Notes: generated by a model not told the origin, from the letters alone. A stretch of 64,000 nt of DNA from Clostridia bacterium (GCA_017626365.1 JAGAIV010000030.1:1-64000), one strand, 5' to 3'. Shown: positions 38,407 through 47,816, counted from the stretch's first letter. A program made the numbers and translations.

Positions 38407-39249
38407 ATGAAAATCTTAATCACAGGAGCAAATGGAATGCTTGCAAAGGCAGTTCGAAATGAACTAAAAGACGAAGAGCTAGTTCTAACAGATGTAGCAG
38501 AACTAGATATTACAAACATCGATGCAGTAAGAGAATTCGTAAACAAAGAACAACCAGACTACATCATCAACTGTGCAGCTTACACAGCAGTTGATAAAGC
38601 AGAAGAGCAAGTTGATTTAGCAAGAAAAGTAAATGCATTAGGTCCTAAGAACCTAGCAATTGTAGCAAATGAAGAAGATGCTACATTAATTCACATTAGT
38701 ACGGACTATGTTTTTGGTGGAGAAAAGCCAGTAGAAGAAGACTACACAGAAATGGAAGAAAAAAATCCAGATACAGTATATGGAATTACAAAATTAGAAG
38801 GAGAACAGGCAATTATTGATAGTACTTTTAAATACTACATATTCCGTACAGCATGGCTATATGGAGATGGAAATAATTTTGTAAGAACAATGTTAAATTT
38901 AGGAAAAGAAAAAGATGAATTAAATGTAGTGGCAGACCAACACGGAAGCCCAACATATGCAGTTGACCTTGCAAGTATTATTCATCAAGCAATTGAAAAA
39001 GGAATACCATATGGAATTTACCATACAACCAATTTAGGATACACAACATGGTATGAGTTTACAAAGAAAATATTTGAGATTGCTAAAATAGATTGTAAAG
39101 TAAATCCAGTAACGAGTGAAGAATTTGTAAGACCAGCAAAACGTCCTAAAAATTCTAAATTATCGAAAGAAAAACTATTAAAAGCGGGAATAGAAGTACC
39201 AGCATATGAAGATGCATTAGAAAGATATTTGAAATTAGAATTGAAGTAA
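38407..39249 (+). CDS. rfbD: dTDP-4-dehydrorhamnose reductase
   Basis: A 280-residue extended [22 protein letters not shown] (NAD(P) loop), [45 protein letters not shown], and the YGITK catalytic Tyr-Lys. It carries out the last step of dTDP-L-rhamnose synthesis. AAAGGAG at 38390 fits ATG 38407. It opens the rmlDACB block, whose codon usage and G+C look closer to the housekeeping genes than the preceding glycosyltransferase block. Confidence 0.95.
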   Translation: MKILITGANGMLAKAVRNELKDEELVLTDVAELDITNIDAVREFVNKEQPDYIINCAAYTAVDKAEEQVDLARKVNALGPKNLAIVANEEDATLIHISTDYVFGGEKPVEEDYTEMEEKNPDTVYGITKLEGEQAIIDSTFKYYIFRTAWLYGDGNNFVRTMLNLGKEKDELNVVADQHGSPTYAVDLASIIHQAIEKGIPYGIYHTTNLGYTTWYEFTKKIFEIAKIDCKVNPVTSEEFVRPAKRPKNSKLSKEKLLKAGIEVPAYEDALERYLKLELK

Positions 39250-39263
39250 AGGATGTGAAGAAA

Positions 39264-40154
39264 ATGAAGAATCGTAAAGGAATTATTTTAGCAGGTGGTA
39301 GTGCTACTAGGTTATATCCATTAACACTTGCTATTTCAAAACAAATTATGCCAGTATATGATAAACCTATGATTTACTATCCATTATCTGTATTAATGGA
39401 AGCCGGAATTCAAGATGTGTTAATTATATCGACTCCAAGAGATATTGTGATTTTTGAAAGCTTACTTGGTGATGGTTCTAAATGGGGAATGCATTTTGAA
39501 TATAAAATACAAGAAAAACCAAATGGACTTGCAGAAGCCTTTATTTTGGCAGAAGATTTTATTGGAGCAGATAATGTTGCTATGATTTTGGGGGATAATA
39601 TGTTCTATGGAAATAATTTACCAAAATTGTTAAAACATGCAAATGAGCGTGAAGATGAAGCAACTATTTTTGGGTATTATGTAAAAGACCCGACAGCATA
39701 TGGAGTGGTGGAAATTAATCAAGATGGACATGCTGTATCTATTGAAGAAAAGCCAGAAAATCCAAAATCTCATTATGCCGTTCCAGGCTTGTATTTCTAT
39801 ACCAATGATGTTATTGAAATCGCCAAAAATGTAAAACCATCGGCAAGAGGAGAGCTTGAAATTACATCTGTTAATGAAGAATATATGAGACGTGGCAAAT
39901 TAACAGTAGAAAAATTAGGTAGAGCAATGACTTGGTTTGATACAGGTACACATGACTCTTTACTAGAAACAGCAAGTTTTGTACAAACCATTGAAAAAAG
40001 GCAAGGTATGCAAATTTGTTGCCCAGAAGAAATTGCTTACAGAAAAGGTTGGATTACAGCAGAACAACTTTCAAATTTAGCTGATAAATTCATGAAAACA
40101 GACTACGGAAAGTTCCTAAAAGACTTAGCAGAAAATAGAATTGGTGATGAATAA
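39264..40154 (+). CDS. rfbA: Glucose-1-phosphate thymidylyltransferase
   Basis: A 296-residue nucleotidyltransferase: [65 protein letters not shown]. It makes dTDP-glucose from dTTP and glucose-1-phosphate, feeding both the rhamnose branch (rfbB, C, D) and the amino-sugar branch (FdtA/B-like). ATG 39264 has AAAGGA ten bases upstream; the GTG at 39255 overlaps that site. Confidence 0.96.
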   Translation: MKNRKGIILAGGSATRLYPLTLAISKQIMPVYDKPMIYYPLSVLMEAGIQDVLIISTPRDIVIFESLLGDGSKWGMHFEYKIQEKPNGLAEAFILAEDFIGADNVAMILGDNMFYGNNLPKLLKHANEREDEATIFGYYVKDPTAYGVVEINQDGHAVSIEEKPENPKSHYAVPGLYFYTNDVIEIAKNVKPSARGELEITSVNEEYMRRGKLTVEKLGRAMTWFDTGTHDSLLETASFVQTIEKRQGMQICCPEEIAYRKGWITAEQLSNLADKFMKTDYGKFLKDLAENRIGDE

Positions 40155-40160
40155 TTTGAT

Positions 40161-40240
40161 AGAGTAGCCACAGCGGTATGATACATATTTTTCTGTGCTT
40201 TAGTCGAAGAAAAACATATATCATACGTAAGCGACGTGGC
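40161..40240. repeat. Structured hairpin repeat, copy 1 (between rfbA and rfbC)
   Basis: An 80-base element starting AGAGTAGCCACAGCG and ending GCGACGTGGC. Outer GCCAC pairs with GTGGC. A long inner stem (GTATGATACATATTTTTCT with AGAAAAACATATATCATAC, two mismatches) is capped by GTGCTTTAGTCG. A second copy lies at 40864-40944 with a different inner stem sequence but the same fold. Confidence 0.7.
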
Positions 40241-40263
40241 AGATAGGATAAAGGTGAAATAAG

Positions 40264-40842
40264 ATGGGAAAGTTTAAAAAAATTGATACTTCTATTGAAG
40301 GCGTATATGTAATTGAACCTACTGTTTTTGGAGATAACAGAGGATATTTCATGGAAACATATAGTAAACCAGACTTTGAAGAATTAGGCTTACATTATGA
40401 TTTTGTACAAGATAATCAATCCAAATCCAAAAAAGGTGTTTTAAGGGGATTACATTTCCAAAAAGAAAATACACAAGCAAAACTTGTAAGAGTAATTAAA
40501 GGAGAAGTGTTTGATGTAGCAGTAGATTTAAGACCTGGTAGCAAAACCTATGGAAAATGGGAAGGGGCTATTCTTTCTGAAGAAAACAAGAAAATGTTTA
40601 TGATTCCAAAAGGATTTGCACATGGATTTTTAGTTCTATCAGATGAAGCAGAATTTACCTATAAATGTGACGATGTATATAATCACTCTGCAGAAGGTGG
40701 ACTTGCTTGGGATGACCCAGATGTAGCAATCGATTGGCCACTAGGAGATATGAAGGTAGATGAATTATTAACATCCGAAAAAGATGCGAACTGGCCATCA
40801 TTAAAAGAATTAAAACAAACCGATTTATTTAAAAACTTATAA
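40264..40842 (+). CDS. rfbC: dTDP-4-dehydrorhamnose 3,5-epimerase
   Basis: A 192-residue RmlC cupin: IEGVYVIEPTVFGDNRGYFMETY, GVLRGLHFQKENTQAKLVRVIKGEVFDVAVDLR with the catalytic His, PKGFAHGFLVLSDEAEFTYKCDDVY. It epimerises C3 and C5 of dTDP-4-keto-6-deoxyglucose. The gene is flanked on both sides by the same hairpin repeat, so transcripts of it could be processed or stabilised separately. Ribosome site AAAGGTG. Confidence 0.96.
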   Translation: MGKFKKIDTSIEGVYVIEPTVFGDNRGYFMETYSKPDFEELGLHYDFVQDNQSKSKKGVLRGLHFQKENTQAKLVRVIKGEVFDVAVDLRPGSKTYGKWEGAILSEENKKMFMIPKGFAHGFLVLSDEAEFTYKCDDVYNHSAEGGLAWDDPDVAIDWPLGDMKVDELLTSEKDANWPSLKELKQTDLFKNL

Positions 40843-40863
40843 TAAGTGAAAAGTTAATAATTT

Positions 40864-40944
40864 AGAGTAGCCACAGCGGCAAGGTATATCTTTTTCTGTG
40901 CTTTAGTCGAAGAAAAAGTATATACCTTGTGCAAGCGACGTGGC
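40864..40944. repeat. Structured hairpin repeat, copy 2 (between rfbC and rfbB)
   Basis: An 81-base element with the same ends (AGAGTAGCCACAGCG ... GCGACGTGGC) and loop (GTGCTTTAGTCG) as 40161-40240. The inner stem is different: AAGGTATATCTTTTTCT pairs with AGAAAAAGTATATACCTT, one bulge. The stem changes are compensatory. Confidence 0.7.
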
Positions 40945-40973
40945 GAATATTGTTAGAAGAGGAGAGAAATAAA

Positions 40974-41942
40974 ATGAGTAAAAATATTTTAGTAACAGGT
41001 GCAGCAGGATTTATTGGCGCAAATTTTGCAGAATTTTTTGTAAACAAACATCCAGAATATAATGTAATAGTTTTAGACAAACTAACATATGCTGGTAATA
41101 TGGACAATCTAAAAAAGGTAATGGATAAAATAACTTTTGTACAAGGGGATATTTGTGATTATCCATTTGTAAAAGAGTTATTCGAGAAATATGAAATTGA
41201 TGGAGTAATTCATTTTGCAGCAGAATCTCATGTAGATAACAGCATTAAAAATCCATTTATCTTTACACAAACAAACGTAATCGGAACACATACACTATTA
41301 GAGGTAGCAAAACAAGTTTGGGGAGAAGGAAGCCCAAATAAATTTGTACATATTTCAACCGATGAAGTTTATGGAACATTAGGAGAAGAAGGATATTTTA
41401 CAGAAACCACACCAATTAACCCAAACAGCCCATATTCAGCATCAAAAGCAAGTTCGGATTTGATTGCAAGAGCATATTTTGAAACATTTAAAATGAATGT
41501 AACTATTACGAACTGTTCAAACAACTATGGACCATATCAACATAACGAAAAACTAATTCCACATATGATTAAGCTTGCTATGAATAATGAAAAATTACCT
41601 GTATATGGTAATGGAAAAAATATTCGTGATTGGTTATATGTAGAAGACCATTGTGAAGCAATTGATTTGGTATTCCATAATGGAAGAGCAGGAGAAAGAT
41701 ACAACATTGGTGGTCACAATGAAAAAAGAAACATTGAAATTGTAAAACTAATCCTAAAACATTTAAATAAGAGCGAAGATTTAATTGAATTTGTAGAAGA
41801 TAGAAAAGGACATGACTATCGTTATGCTATAGACCCAACAAAAATAAAAACAGAATTAGGATGGGAGCCTAAAACAAAGTTTGAAGATGGAATTATTAAA
41901 ACAATCGATTGGTATTTAGCAAATCCAGATTGGCTAAAATAA
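40974..41942 (+). CDS. rfbB: dTDP-glucose 4,6-dehydratase
   Basis: A 322-residue extended SDR: NILVTGAAGFIGANFAEFFV (NAD loop), HFAAESHVDNSIKNP, HISTDEVYGTLGEEGYFTETTPINPNSPYSASKASSD (catalytic DE and YSASK), NNYGPYQ and RDWLYVEDHCEAI. It makes dTDP-4-keto-6-deoxyglucose, the branch point for rhamnose and the 3-amino sugar. ATG 40974 is preceded by AGGAGAG; an upstream in-frame ATG at 40929 lies inside the repeat and is not used. Confidence 0.96.
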   Translation: MSKNILVTGAAGFIGANFAEFFVNKHPEYNVIVLDKLTYAGNMDNLKKVMDKITFVQGDICDYPFVKELFEKYEIDGVIHFAAESHVDNSIKNPFIFTQTNVIGTHTLLEVAKQVWGEGSPNKFVHISTDEVYGTLGEEGYFTETTPINPNSPYSASKASSDLIARAYFETFKMNVTITNCSNNYGPYQHNEKLIPHMIKLAMNNEKLPVYGNGKNIRDWLYVEDHCEAIDLVFHNGRAGERYNIGGHNEKRNIEIVKLILKHLNKSEDLIEFVEDRKGHDYRYAIDPTKIKTELGWEPKTKFEDGIIKTIDWYLANPDWLK

Positions 41943-41996
41943 GAAAAAATAATTTCGGAAGCATAAAGTGTTAAGAGGTGAAAGGAGTTGGAAGGT

Positions 41997-42536
41997 TTGA
42001 AAAAAGTAATTTTATCGATTGTATTATTAGCATTTGCTATTCTATGGGCGATGGGAATATATAAACTTTCTAGTATGAATACGCAGAATTCGAATGGAAA
42101 AAGTACAGATATCATAGCAATGTTTATTGAAGATACATTAGATGTAACGAATGAATATGGAATAACCAATTCTCATCCGACTGACTCCAAACTAGCTCGT
42201 GTATCACAATTAATTAATGCACCTATGAGAAAGGTAATGCATGCGTCAGTATATTTAGTTTTAGCATTTTTGTCAATTGTTTTCTTTAATGTGTTAATGA
42301 ACAATAAACATTATTGGATAGCGTTAAGTTTAGCATTGATTGTTAGTGTTGGATTTGCTATATCGGATGAATATCATCAAACATTTGTGAGCGGGAGAAC
42401 AGGACAGCCTTTGGATGTTCTAATAGATTCAGCCGGTGCAATGATTGGAATTTTAATTTATACTACATATTATATTGTTTATAAAAATGGATATAAAAAA
42501 GGAATTGAAGAATCGGAAAGTCAAGAAACAGAATAA
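41997..42536 (+). CDS. VanZ family membrane protein (second copy)
   Basis: A protein of about 179 residues: hydrophobic N-terminus, then APMRKVMHASVYLVLAFLSIVFF, SDEYHQTFVSGRTGQPLDVLIDSAGAMIG. Same family as the product of 23032 but clearly diverged and with different N-terminal region (KLSSMNTQNSNGKS). The TTG at 41997 is well placed behind AAAGGAG (41981-41987); TTG 41988 is too close to it. It directly precedes the second LCP gene. Confidence 0.82.
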   Translation: MKKVILSIVLLAFAILWAMGIYKLSSMNTQNSNGKSTDIIAMFIEDTLDVTNEYGITNSHPTDSKLARVSQLINAPMRKVMHASVYLVLAFLSIVFFNVLMNNKHYWIALSLALIVSVGFAISDEYHQTFVSGRTGQPLDVLIDSAGAMIGILIYTTYYIVYKNGYKKGIEESESQETE

Positions 42537-42548
42537 TAAAGGAATGTT

Positions 42549-43607
42549 ATGGAAGAAGTAAAGAAAGAAAAAGGAAAAAGATACAAAGAAAAAAAGAAAA
42601 TGAATAAATGGCTAAAAACAGTTCTTATTTTGCTTGCTATTATTGTCATTGCTTTTGTGATTTTAGCAGGTAAGTTTGTTGGAGATAAATTGGCCAGAAT
42701 CAATTTTCAAGATTTAGATGAAGGAAATCTTGGAATTAATGGAGAATTATATAGCGAAGTAGAAGGGCTAACTCAAAAAGAATACGACCAAGTAGTAAAT
42801 ATTTTGCTTCTTGGGTCAGATTCCAAAGATATGTCTGACCAATATGCAGGTAATAGTGATGCTATTATGATTATATCAATTAATCCAAAATACAAAAGTA
42901 TTAAATTAATTAGTATTCCACGTGATACAGCAGCAAATATAGAAGGCTTTGAACATAGATATAAGATTAATGCTGCATTTGCTACAGGAAAAGAACAATT
43001 GGCAGTAAAAACAATTAACGAAAATTTTGGACTGAACCTAAAAGAATACGTAACAATTAACATTTCTGCAATGTATGATATCATTAATGAGCTTGGTGGA
43101 GTGGAATTGGAAATTACCAAAGAAGAAATGAAATGGATTAATGAATATATTGATATGTTTTATAGCTTTTCTGGAAAACCTACTCAAAAAGTAACAAGTT
43201 ATGGGAAAGTTACCCTAACAGGAGAACAAGCTGCTGCTCATGTAAAAGAAAGAATGGCAGGATTTAAAGACGAAATGAGTGAACATGGTGATTATGGAAG
43301 AACTAGAAGACAAAGAGATGTATTTATTTCAATGTTAAATAAAATTATGAGTAAGGATGCAGGAGAAATCTCTAGAATTGTAGATTTAATTTTAGAACAA
43401 GTAACTACTAATATAAGTATAGCAAAATATGCTACAATGATTCCAGAGTTTATTGCTAATAAGGATGCATATTTAAACAATATTACTTCTGTAATGGTAC
43501 CAAGAGTGGAATATAGTAAGGAGATTTTAGAACGTGGAGCATATATCTATATAACAGATGTAGATAGGGCTAAGAAAGATTTTATAAAATATATGTATGA
43601 AATGTAA
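42549..43607 (+). CDS. LytR-CpsA-Psr (LCP) family protein (second copy)
   Basis: A 352-residue type II membrane protein: very basic N-terminus (KEKGKRYKEKKKMNKW), one membrane helix (~22-42), then LCP motifs LLLGSDSKDMSDQ, LISIPRDTAANI, HRYKINAAFATG, VAHVKERMAG-like, and DYGRTRRQRDVFISML. It should ligate the finished glycopolymer to the wall. AAGGAAT before ATG 42549; an internal ATG at about 42600 is possible. A bidirectional terminator lies behind it. Confidence 0.9.
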   Translation: MEEVKKEKGKRYKEKKKMNKWLKTVLILLAIIVIAFVILAGKFVGDKLARINFQDLDEGNLGINGELYSEVEGLTQKEYDQVVNILLLGSDSKDMSDQYAGNSDAIMIISINPKYKSIKLISIPRDTAANIEGFEHRYKINAAFATGKEQLAVKTINENFGLNLKEYVTINISAMYDIINELGGVELEITKEEMKWINEYIDMFYSFSGKPTQKVTSYGKVTLTGEQAAAHVKERMAGFKDEMSEHGDYGRTRRQRDVFISMLNKIMSKDAGEISRIVDLILEQVTTNISIAKYATMIPEFIANKDAYLNNITSVMVPRVEYSKEILERGAYIYITDVDRAKKDFIKYMYEM

Positions 43608-43637
43608 GTTTTCTGACAGAAAAAATAATTTAATTAT

Positions 43638-43672
43638 AATAAGCTAAAAATGATGTTTTAGCTTATTTTTTA
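43638..43672. terminator. Bidirectional terminator between converging genes
   Basis: AATAAGCTAAAA (around 43638-43649) pairs with TTTTAGCTTATT (43657-43668), with T-runs on the plus side and matching A-rich sequence on the other, between the LCP gene and the small minus-strand gene. Confidence 0.75.
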
Positions 43673-43673
43673 A

Positions 43674-43895
43674 TTATTCTGAAAATTGATTGCAATTGTT
43701 TAACTTATCAAAATAATTTTTATAATTGAAATATTTGTCTATACGACTTTTTAATACTTGATTTTGTACGATTAAAGCATTTAAATTACTATCAAATTTA
43801 TTGTTATAAACAGCAAGTTCTGTAAGAATTTGTTCTTTTGTTGCAATTAATTCTTTTTCGATTTTTTCTAATTTCTTTATCACTTCTTTATCCAT
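43674..43895 (-). CDS. Small coiled-coil protein
   Basis: A 73-residue helical protein (MDKEVIKKLEKIEKELIATK, then ILTELAVYNNKFDSNLNALIVQNQVLKSRIDKYF) with a heptad-like pattern. AAAGGAGGA precedes the ATG at 43895. A promoter with TATAAT (43932-43937) and TTGCTT (43956-43961) on the minus strand supports a genuine gene. The frame extends upstream to 43988 but without a ribosome site. I do not recognise the family. It lies between the VanZ/LCP pair and the CpsC module. Confidence 0.7.
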   Translation of the reverse strand: MDKEVIKKLEKIEKELIATKEQILTELAVYNNKFDSNLNALIVQNQVLKSRIDKYFNYKNYFDKLNNCNQFSE

Positions 43896-43931
43896 AAAAT
43901 TTCCTCCTTTCGTATTTGCTAAACTGACAAC

Positions 43932-43961
43932 ATTATAACACGTTTTATTCTTAAAAAGCAA
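43932..43961 (-). promoter_or_regulatory. Predicted promoter for the small coiled-coil gene
   Basis: Minus strand TTGCTT, an 18-base spacer, TATAAT. Confidence 0.55.
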
Positions 43962-44014
43962 TACCAAAACAAGAAAACTTTTCGACAAAATTCGAAAAAT
44001 ACTAACAGTAGAAA

Positions 44015-44063
44015 AAAGGCCCCTTTACCTAAAGTGGCTGTCACCGAAGCTGACTGGGGGTTC
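44015..44063. repeat. Dispersed GGCCCC...GGGGG repeat, copy 1
   Basis: AAAGGCCCCTTTACCTAA...GGCTGTCACCGAAGCTGACTGGGGGTTC is the reverse-complement relative of 49747-49796. It belongs to a repeat type common in gut Firmicutes, here just upstream of the cpsC promoter. Confidence 0.65.
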
Positions 44064-44086
44064 TTTAAAATTTTCTTACAAATATA

Positions 44087-44115
44087 TTGCAAATGAAAAG
44101 GATTATCGATATAAT
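44087..44115 (+). promoter_or_regulatory. Predicted promoter for cpsC-cpsD-cpsB-glmM
   Basis: TTGCAA at 44087-44092, a 17-base spacer, TATAAT at 44110-44115; TSS about 25 bases before the start codon at 44146. Confidence 0.7.
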
Positions 44116-44145
44116 AGACGTATCGTAAAATGAATGGAGAAATGT

Positions 44146-44838
44146 ATGGAAGAAATAGATTTAAAAGAGTTATTTAATATATTTTGGAGTAAGAAGTTAT
44201 TTATTATTTTAATAACAATTTTCTTTGCAATTTTGGGGTTATTTTATACCAAATATATGGTAAAACCAGTGTATAAATCAACAGCAACTCTTGTATTAAC
44301 AAAAAGTGATAATGCAGAAGGAATTACACAAACAGAAATAACGCTAAACCAACAATTAGTTGCAACATATACAGAGTTAATGAAAACAAATAGTATCTTA
44401 AGACCAGTAATTGAAAACCTTGGTTATGAAGATATGACAGAAGAAGGGTTGAAACAAAATATTGAGGTTAAGCTAGTATCTTCTACTCAGCTAATCGAAA
44501 TATCTGTTAAAAATGCAGATCCGAAAAGAGCAAAAGAGCTTACGAATGAAATAACAAATGTATTTATAGCAAAGGCAAAAGATATTTACAAACTAGATAA
44601 TATTCATATTGTAGATGAAGCAAAAGAAAGCGAAACACCTTATAATATAAATCATAAAAAAGATGTATTGATGTTTACAGTAGTTGGTTTTATTCTTTCA
44701 GCAGGAGTTGTTTTTATAAGAAGTTTATTTGATACAACAATAAAAAGTGCAGAAGAAGTTGAAAAGCGATTAGGACTTACTGTTTTAGCATCAATTCCAC
44801 AATATGATTATGAAATGAAAAAGAAAGGGAAAAAATAA
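44146..44838 (+). CDS. cpsC: Chain-length regulator / BY-kinase modulator (CpsC, Wzz-like)
   Basis: A 230-residue protein with two membrane helices (about 20-40 and 168-188) bracketing an extracellular Wzz domain. It has IDLKELFNIFWSKKLFIILIT at the start, YKSTATLVLTKSD, and the proline-containing second helix region. It modulates polymer length and activates the CpsD kinase. GGAGA at 44135 gives correct spacing for ATG 44146; the ATG at 44134 overlaps that site. The stop overlaps the start of cpsD (TAATG). Confidence 0.9.
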   Translation: MEEIDLKELFNIFWSKKLFIILITIFFAILGLFYTKYMVKPVYKSTATLVLTKSDNAEGITQTEITLNQQLVATYTELMKTNSILRPVIENLGYEDMTEEGLKQNIEVKLVSSTQLIEISVKNADPKRAKELTNEITNVFIAKAKDIYKLDNIHIVDEAKESETPYNINHKKDVLMFTVVGFILSAGVVFIRSLFDTTIKSAEEVEKRLGLTVLASIPQYDYEMKKKGKK

Positions 44839-45665
44839 TGGGAAAAGAATTAATAATAGACCAAGATCCAAAGTCACCAATTGCAGAAATTTTTAGAACA
44901 TTAAGAACAAACCTTCAGTTTATGACTTCAAACCAAGGATTAAAAACATTACTTGTTACAAGCAGTGTTCCAGGAGAAGGTAAAAGTTGGGTATCTGCAA
45001 ACCTTGCAGTAGCATTTGCAGGAGAAGGTAAAAAAATAGCATTAATTGATTCAGATATGAGAAAAGGTAGACTTCATACCATATTTGAAATAGACAAAAA
45101 ACCAGGTTTATCAAATTACTTATCCGGAGTAAGTGAAGTAGAAGATAAAGAAGATTTATTTTCATATTTTAAGAAAACAAATGTAGAAGGGCTATATGTT
45201 ATGCCAGCAGGAGATGTTCCACCAAACCCATCTGAATTATTAGTTTGTGATAAAATGCAAGAATTAGTTGAAAAATTAAAAAATACATTTGATATGGTTA
45301 TTTTTGATGGTACACCAGTGTTATTAGTAACTGACTCAGTTATATTATCAAGGCAATTAGATTCTAGTTTAATTGTTACATCATATAAATCTACTAAAAT
45401 GGGAGATGTAGAAAAGATAAAGAAAATGATTGAAAATGTAGGTGGAAAGATTGCAGGAGTTGTTATAAATAAAATTCCTGTAGCTGCTAAAAAATATGAA
45501 AGTACATATTATTATGGCAATCACGAAGAAAGTAACAAATCAGACAATGTGGATGTAGACTCTATATCTTCACAAGAAGAAAATACAAATATTGAAGATG
45601 AAATATTAAAAGAAATTGAAGAATTCGACCAAAAAGAAGAAAAGAAAGAGGAAGAAAATGATTGA
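44838..45665 (+). CDS. cpsD: Bacterial tyrosine kinase CpsD
   Basis: A 275-residue BY-kinase: Walker A SSVPGEGKSWVSANLA, Walker A' ALIDSDMRKGRLH, Walker B DMVIFDGTPVLLV. A C-terminal tyrosine group (KKYESTYYYGN) is followed by an unusually long acidic Glu/Asp tail. It autophosphorylates and controls polysaccharide export together with CpsC. The stop codon is overlapped by the next gene. Confidence 0.93.
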   Translation: MGKELIIDQDPKSPIAEIFRTLRTNLQFMTSNQGLKTLLVTSSVPGEGKSWVSANLAVAFAGEGKKIALIDSDMRKGRLHTIFEIDKKPGLSNYLSGVSEVEDKEDLFSYFKKTNVEGLYVMPAGDVPPNPSELLVCDKMQELVEKLKNTFDMVIFDGTPVLLVTDSVILSRQLDSSLIVTSYKSTKMGDVEKIKKMIENVGGKIAGVVINKIPVAAKKYESTYYYGNHEESNKSDNVDVDSISSQEENTNIEDEILKEIEEFDQKEEKKEEEND

Positions 45666-46413
45666 TATTCATTCTCACATTATACCAAAAATAGATGATG
45701 GTTCGAGAAGTTTTGAAGAATCATATAAAATGTTTGAACAGGCTGAAAAAGCAGGATTCACAGATATTATTGCAACTTCTCATTATGTGGAAAAACATTA
45801 CGAGGTGGATGTTGTTAAAAGACATGCTGTTATAGAAGCTATGAATAAGGTGATTCAAGAAAAAGGATTAAATATAAAAATACATGCAGGAAGTGAAATT
45901 TACGTTACACCAAACATCGTAGAACTAATTCAAGAAAAGAAAGCATCTACACTTGCAAATAGCAAGTATGTATTATTTGAATTGCCAATGAATAATATGA
46001 TAAATTACTTAGATGAAGTAGTTTTTAAAATAAAGGGAAGTGGACTAATTCCAGTAATTGCCCATCCAGAAAGATACAGTTATGTACAAAAAAATCCTAA
46101 TTTTGTAGGAGAACTTATTAGAAATGGAGTACTATTTCAGTCTAATTTTGCAAGTATAAGTGGCTATTATGGAAAAACTGCGAAAAAGACATTAATAAAA
46201 TTACTAAAAGCAGATATGATTCATTTTTTAGCATCCGATAGTCATAATAGTGAAAAATATGATAAAATAGCAGAAAACATACAAGAATTAGAAAAAATAA
46301 TTTCAAAAGAAAAGATAGAGAAACTTACTTTAATAAATCCAAAGCATATATTGGAGAATACCCAAATACAAATAGAAGAGCCAAAGGTTATAAAAAGAGG
46401 CTTATTTCATTAA
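45658..46413 (+). CDS. cpsB: Tyrosine-protein phosphatase CpsB (PHP family)
   Basis: A 251-residue PHP-fold phosphatase: MIDIHSHIIPKIDDGSRSFEES (metal-binding HxH and D), DIIATSHYVEKHY, GSEIYVT, IAHPERY and HFLASDSHNSEKY. It dephosphorylates CpsD. The ATG at 45658 has GAGGAAG upstream and overlaps the cpsD stop by eight bases. The frame is open from 45616 but this lies in the cpsD Glu-rich tail. Confidence 0.93.
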   Translation: MIDIHSHIIPKIDDGSRSFEESYKMFEQAEKAGFTDIIATSHYVEKHYEVDVVKRHAVIEAMNKVIQEKGLNIKIHAGSEIYVTPNIVELIQEKKASTLANSKYVLFELPMNNMINYLDEVVFKIKGSGLIPVIAHPERYSYVQKNPNFVGELIRNGVLFQSNFASISGYYGKTAKKTLIKLLKADMIHFLASDSHNSEKYDKIAENIQELEKIISKEKIEKLTLINPKHILENTQIQIEEPKVIKRGLFH

Positions 46414-46430
46414 AGAAGGGAAATGAGTGA

Positions 46431-47795
46431 ATGAGAAAATATTTTGGAACAGATGGAATTAGAAGAATTGCAAACACTGAGCTTACACCAGAACTTGTGT
46501 ATAAGGTAGCAAAAGCAGGGGCGTATGTGTTATCCAAACATACAGACCATGCACCAACAATTTTAATAGGAAGAGATACTCGTATTTCTGGTACATTAAT
46601 TGAAAGTGCAATGACAGCAGGTTTTTTAAGTTATGGAGCTAATGTAAAACTATTAGGTGTGATTCCAACACCTGCAGTAGCTTATTTAACAAGAAAATTA
46701 AATGCAGATGCTAGTGTTGTGATTTCAGCATCACATAATACTTTTGAGTTTAATGGAGTTAAATACTTTAGCAACAAAGGAATGAAAATTGATGATTCGA
46801 TAGAAGAAGAAATTGAAGAGATTATGGATTCAGATAAAATTTCAGAATTAAATGCACCACATGATAAAATTGGGGTTTCAGAGATTAGATTAGATTTAAT
46901 CGATGAATATGCTAATTTCTTTATGCAAACTTTTAAAGAAGAATTTGACAAGTTTGATAAAAGTAATTTTAAAGTAGTAATTGATACAGCAAATGGAGCT
47001 ACATACAAAGTTGCCCAAAAAGTATTTGCAGGACTTGGAATAAATTATACTATTATAAACAACAATCCAGATGGTATCAATATTAATGAAAACTGTGGGT
47101 CTACTCATTTAGAAATGCTAAAACAATATGTAAAAGAACATCATATGAATTTAGGAATTGCTTATGATGGTGATGGTGACCGTTGTTTACTAATTGATGA
47201 ACAAGGAAATGAAATTGATGGAGATAAGATTTTAGCAGTTTGTTCAAACTATATGAAAGAAAAAGGAACACTAAAAAATGATACTGTTGTTGCAACTGTT
47301 ATGAGTAACTTGGGATTAAAGAAATATTGCGAGAATAACAACTTAAATTGCAAGCAGACGAAAGTTGGTGACCGTTATGTATTAGAAGAAATGCTAAAAA
47401 ACGGATACAACCTAGGAGGAGAACAGTCTGGACACGTTATTTTCTTGGATTATAACCCAACAGGAGATGGTATTTTAACTTCTTTAATGATGATTAGAAT
47501 TTTATTAGAAAAAAATGTTTCAGCATCAGAAATTTGTAGTATAATCAATATATACCCTCAAGTGTTAATTAATGCTAAAGTAGCATCTAATAGGAAAGAA
47601 GATTACAAAAATGATGAAATCATCAAACAAAAAATAGAAGAACTTGAGAAAGAATTCTCAGGTAATGGTAGGGTTTTAATAAGGCCTTCAGGAACAGAAC
47701 CTTTAGTAAGGGTTATGATTGAAGGGGAAGATAAAGAATATATTAAAACAAAAGCAGAAGAATTAGCTAGACTAATTGAGGAAAAACTAAAATAA
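46431..47795 (+). CDS. glmM: Phosphoglucosamine mutase
   Basis: A 454-residue alpha-D-phosphohexomutase: KYFGTDGIRRIAN at the start, VVISASHNTFEFNGVKYF with the phosphoserine, AYDGDGDRCLLID (metal site), GGEQSGHVIF and RPSGTEPLVRVMIEG. It converts GlcN-6-P to GlcN-1-P for UDP-GlcNAc. It follows cpsB by 17 bases, so wall precursor supply is in the same transcript as polysaccharide control. Confidence 0.96.
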   Translation: MRKYFGTDGIRRIANTELTPELVYKVAKAGAYVLSKHTDHAPTILIGRDTRISGTLIESAMTAGFLSYGANVKLLGVIPTPAVAYLTRKLNADASVVISASHNTFEFNGVKYFSNKGMKIDDSIEEEIEEIMDSDKISELNAPHDKIGVSEIRLDLIDEYANFFMQTFKEEFDKFDKSNFKVVIDTANGATYKVAQKVFAGLGINYTIINNNPDGININENCGSTHLEMLKQYVKEHHMNLGIAYDGDGDRCLLIDEQGNEIDGDKILAVCSNYMKEKGTLKNDTVVATVMSNLGLKKYCENNNLNCKQTKVGDRYVLEEMLKNGYNLGGEQSGHVIFLDYNPTGDGILTSLMMIRILLEKNVSASEICSIINIYPQVLINAKVASNRKEDYKNDEIIKQKIEELEKEFSGNGRVLIRPSGTEPLVRVMIEGEDKEYIKTKAEELARLIEEKLK

Positions 47796-47816
47796 AAATA
47801 AAAGGAGGAACAAAAG

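Noticed and set aside
45616..45657. Longer CpsB start at 45616
   Set aside because: The extension is Lys/Arg-rich translation of the cpsD Glu-rich tail in another frame; the ribosome site fits 45658.
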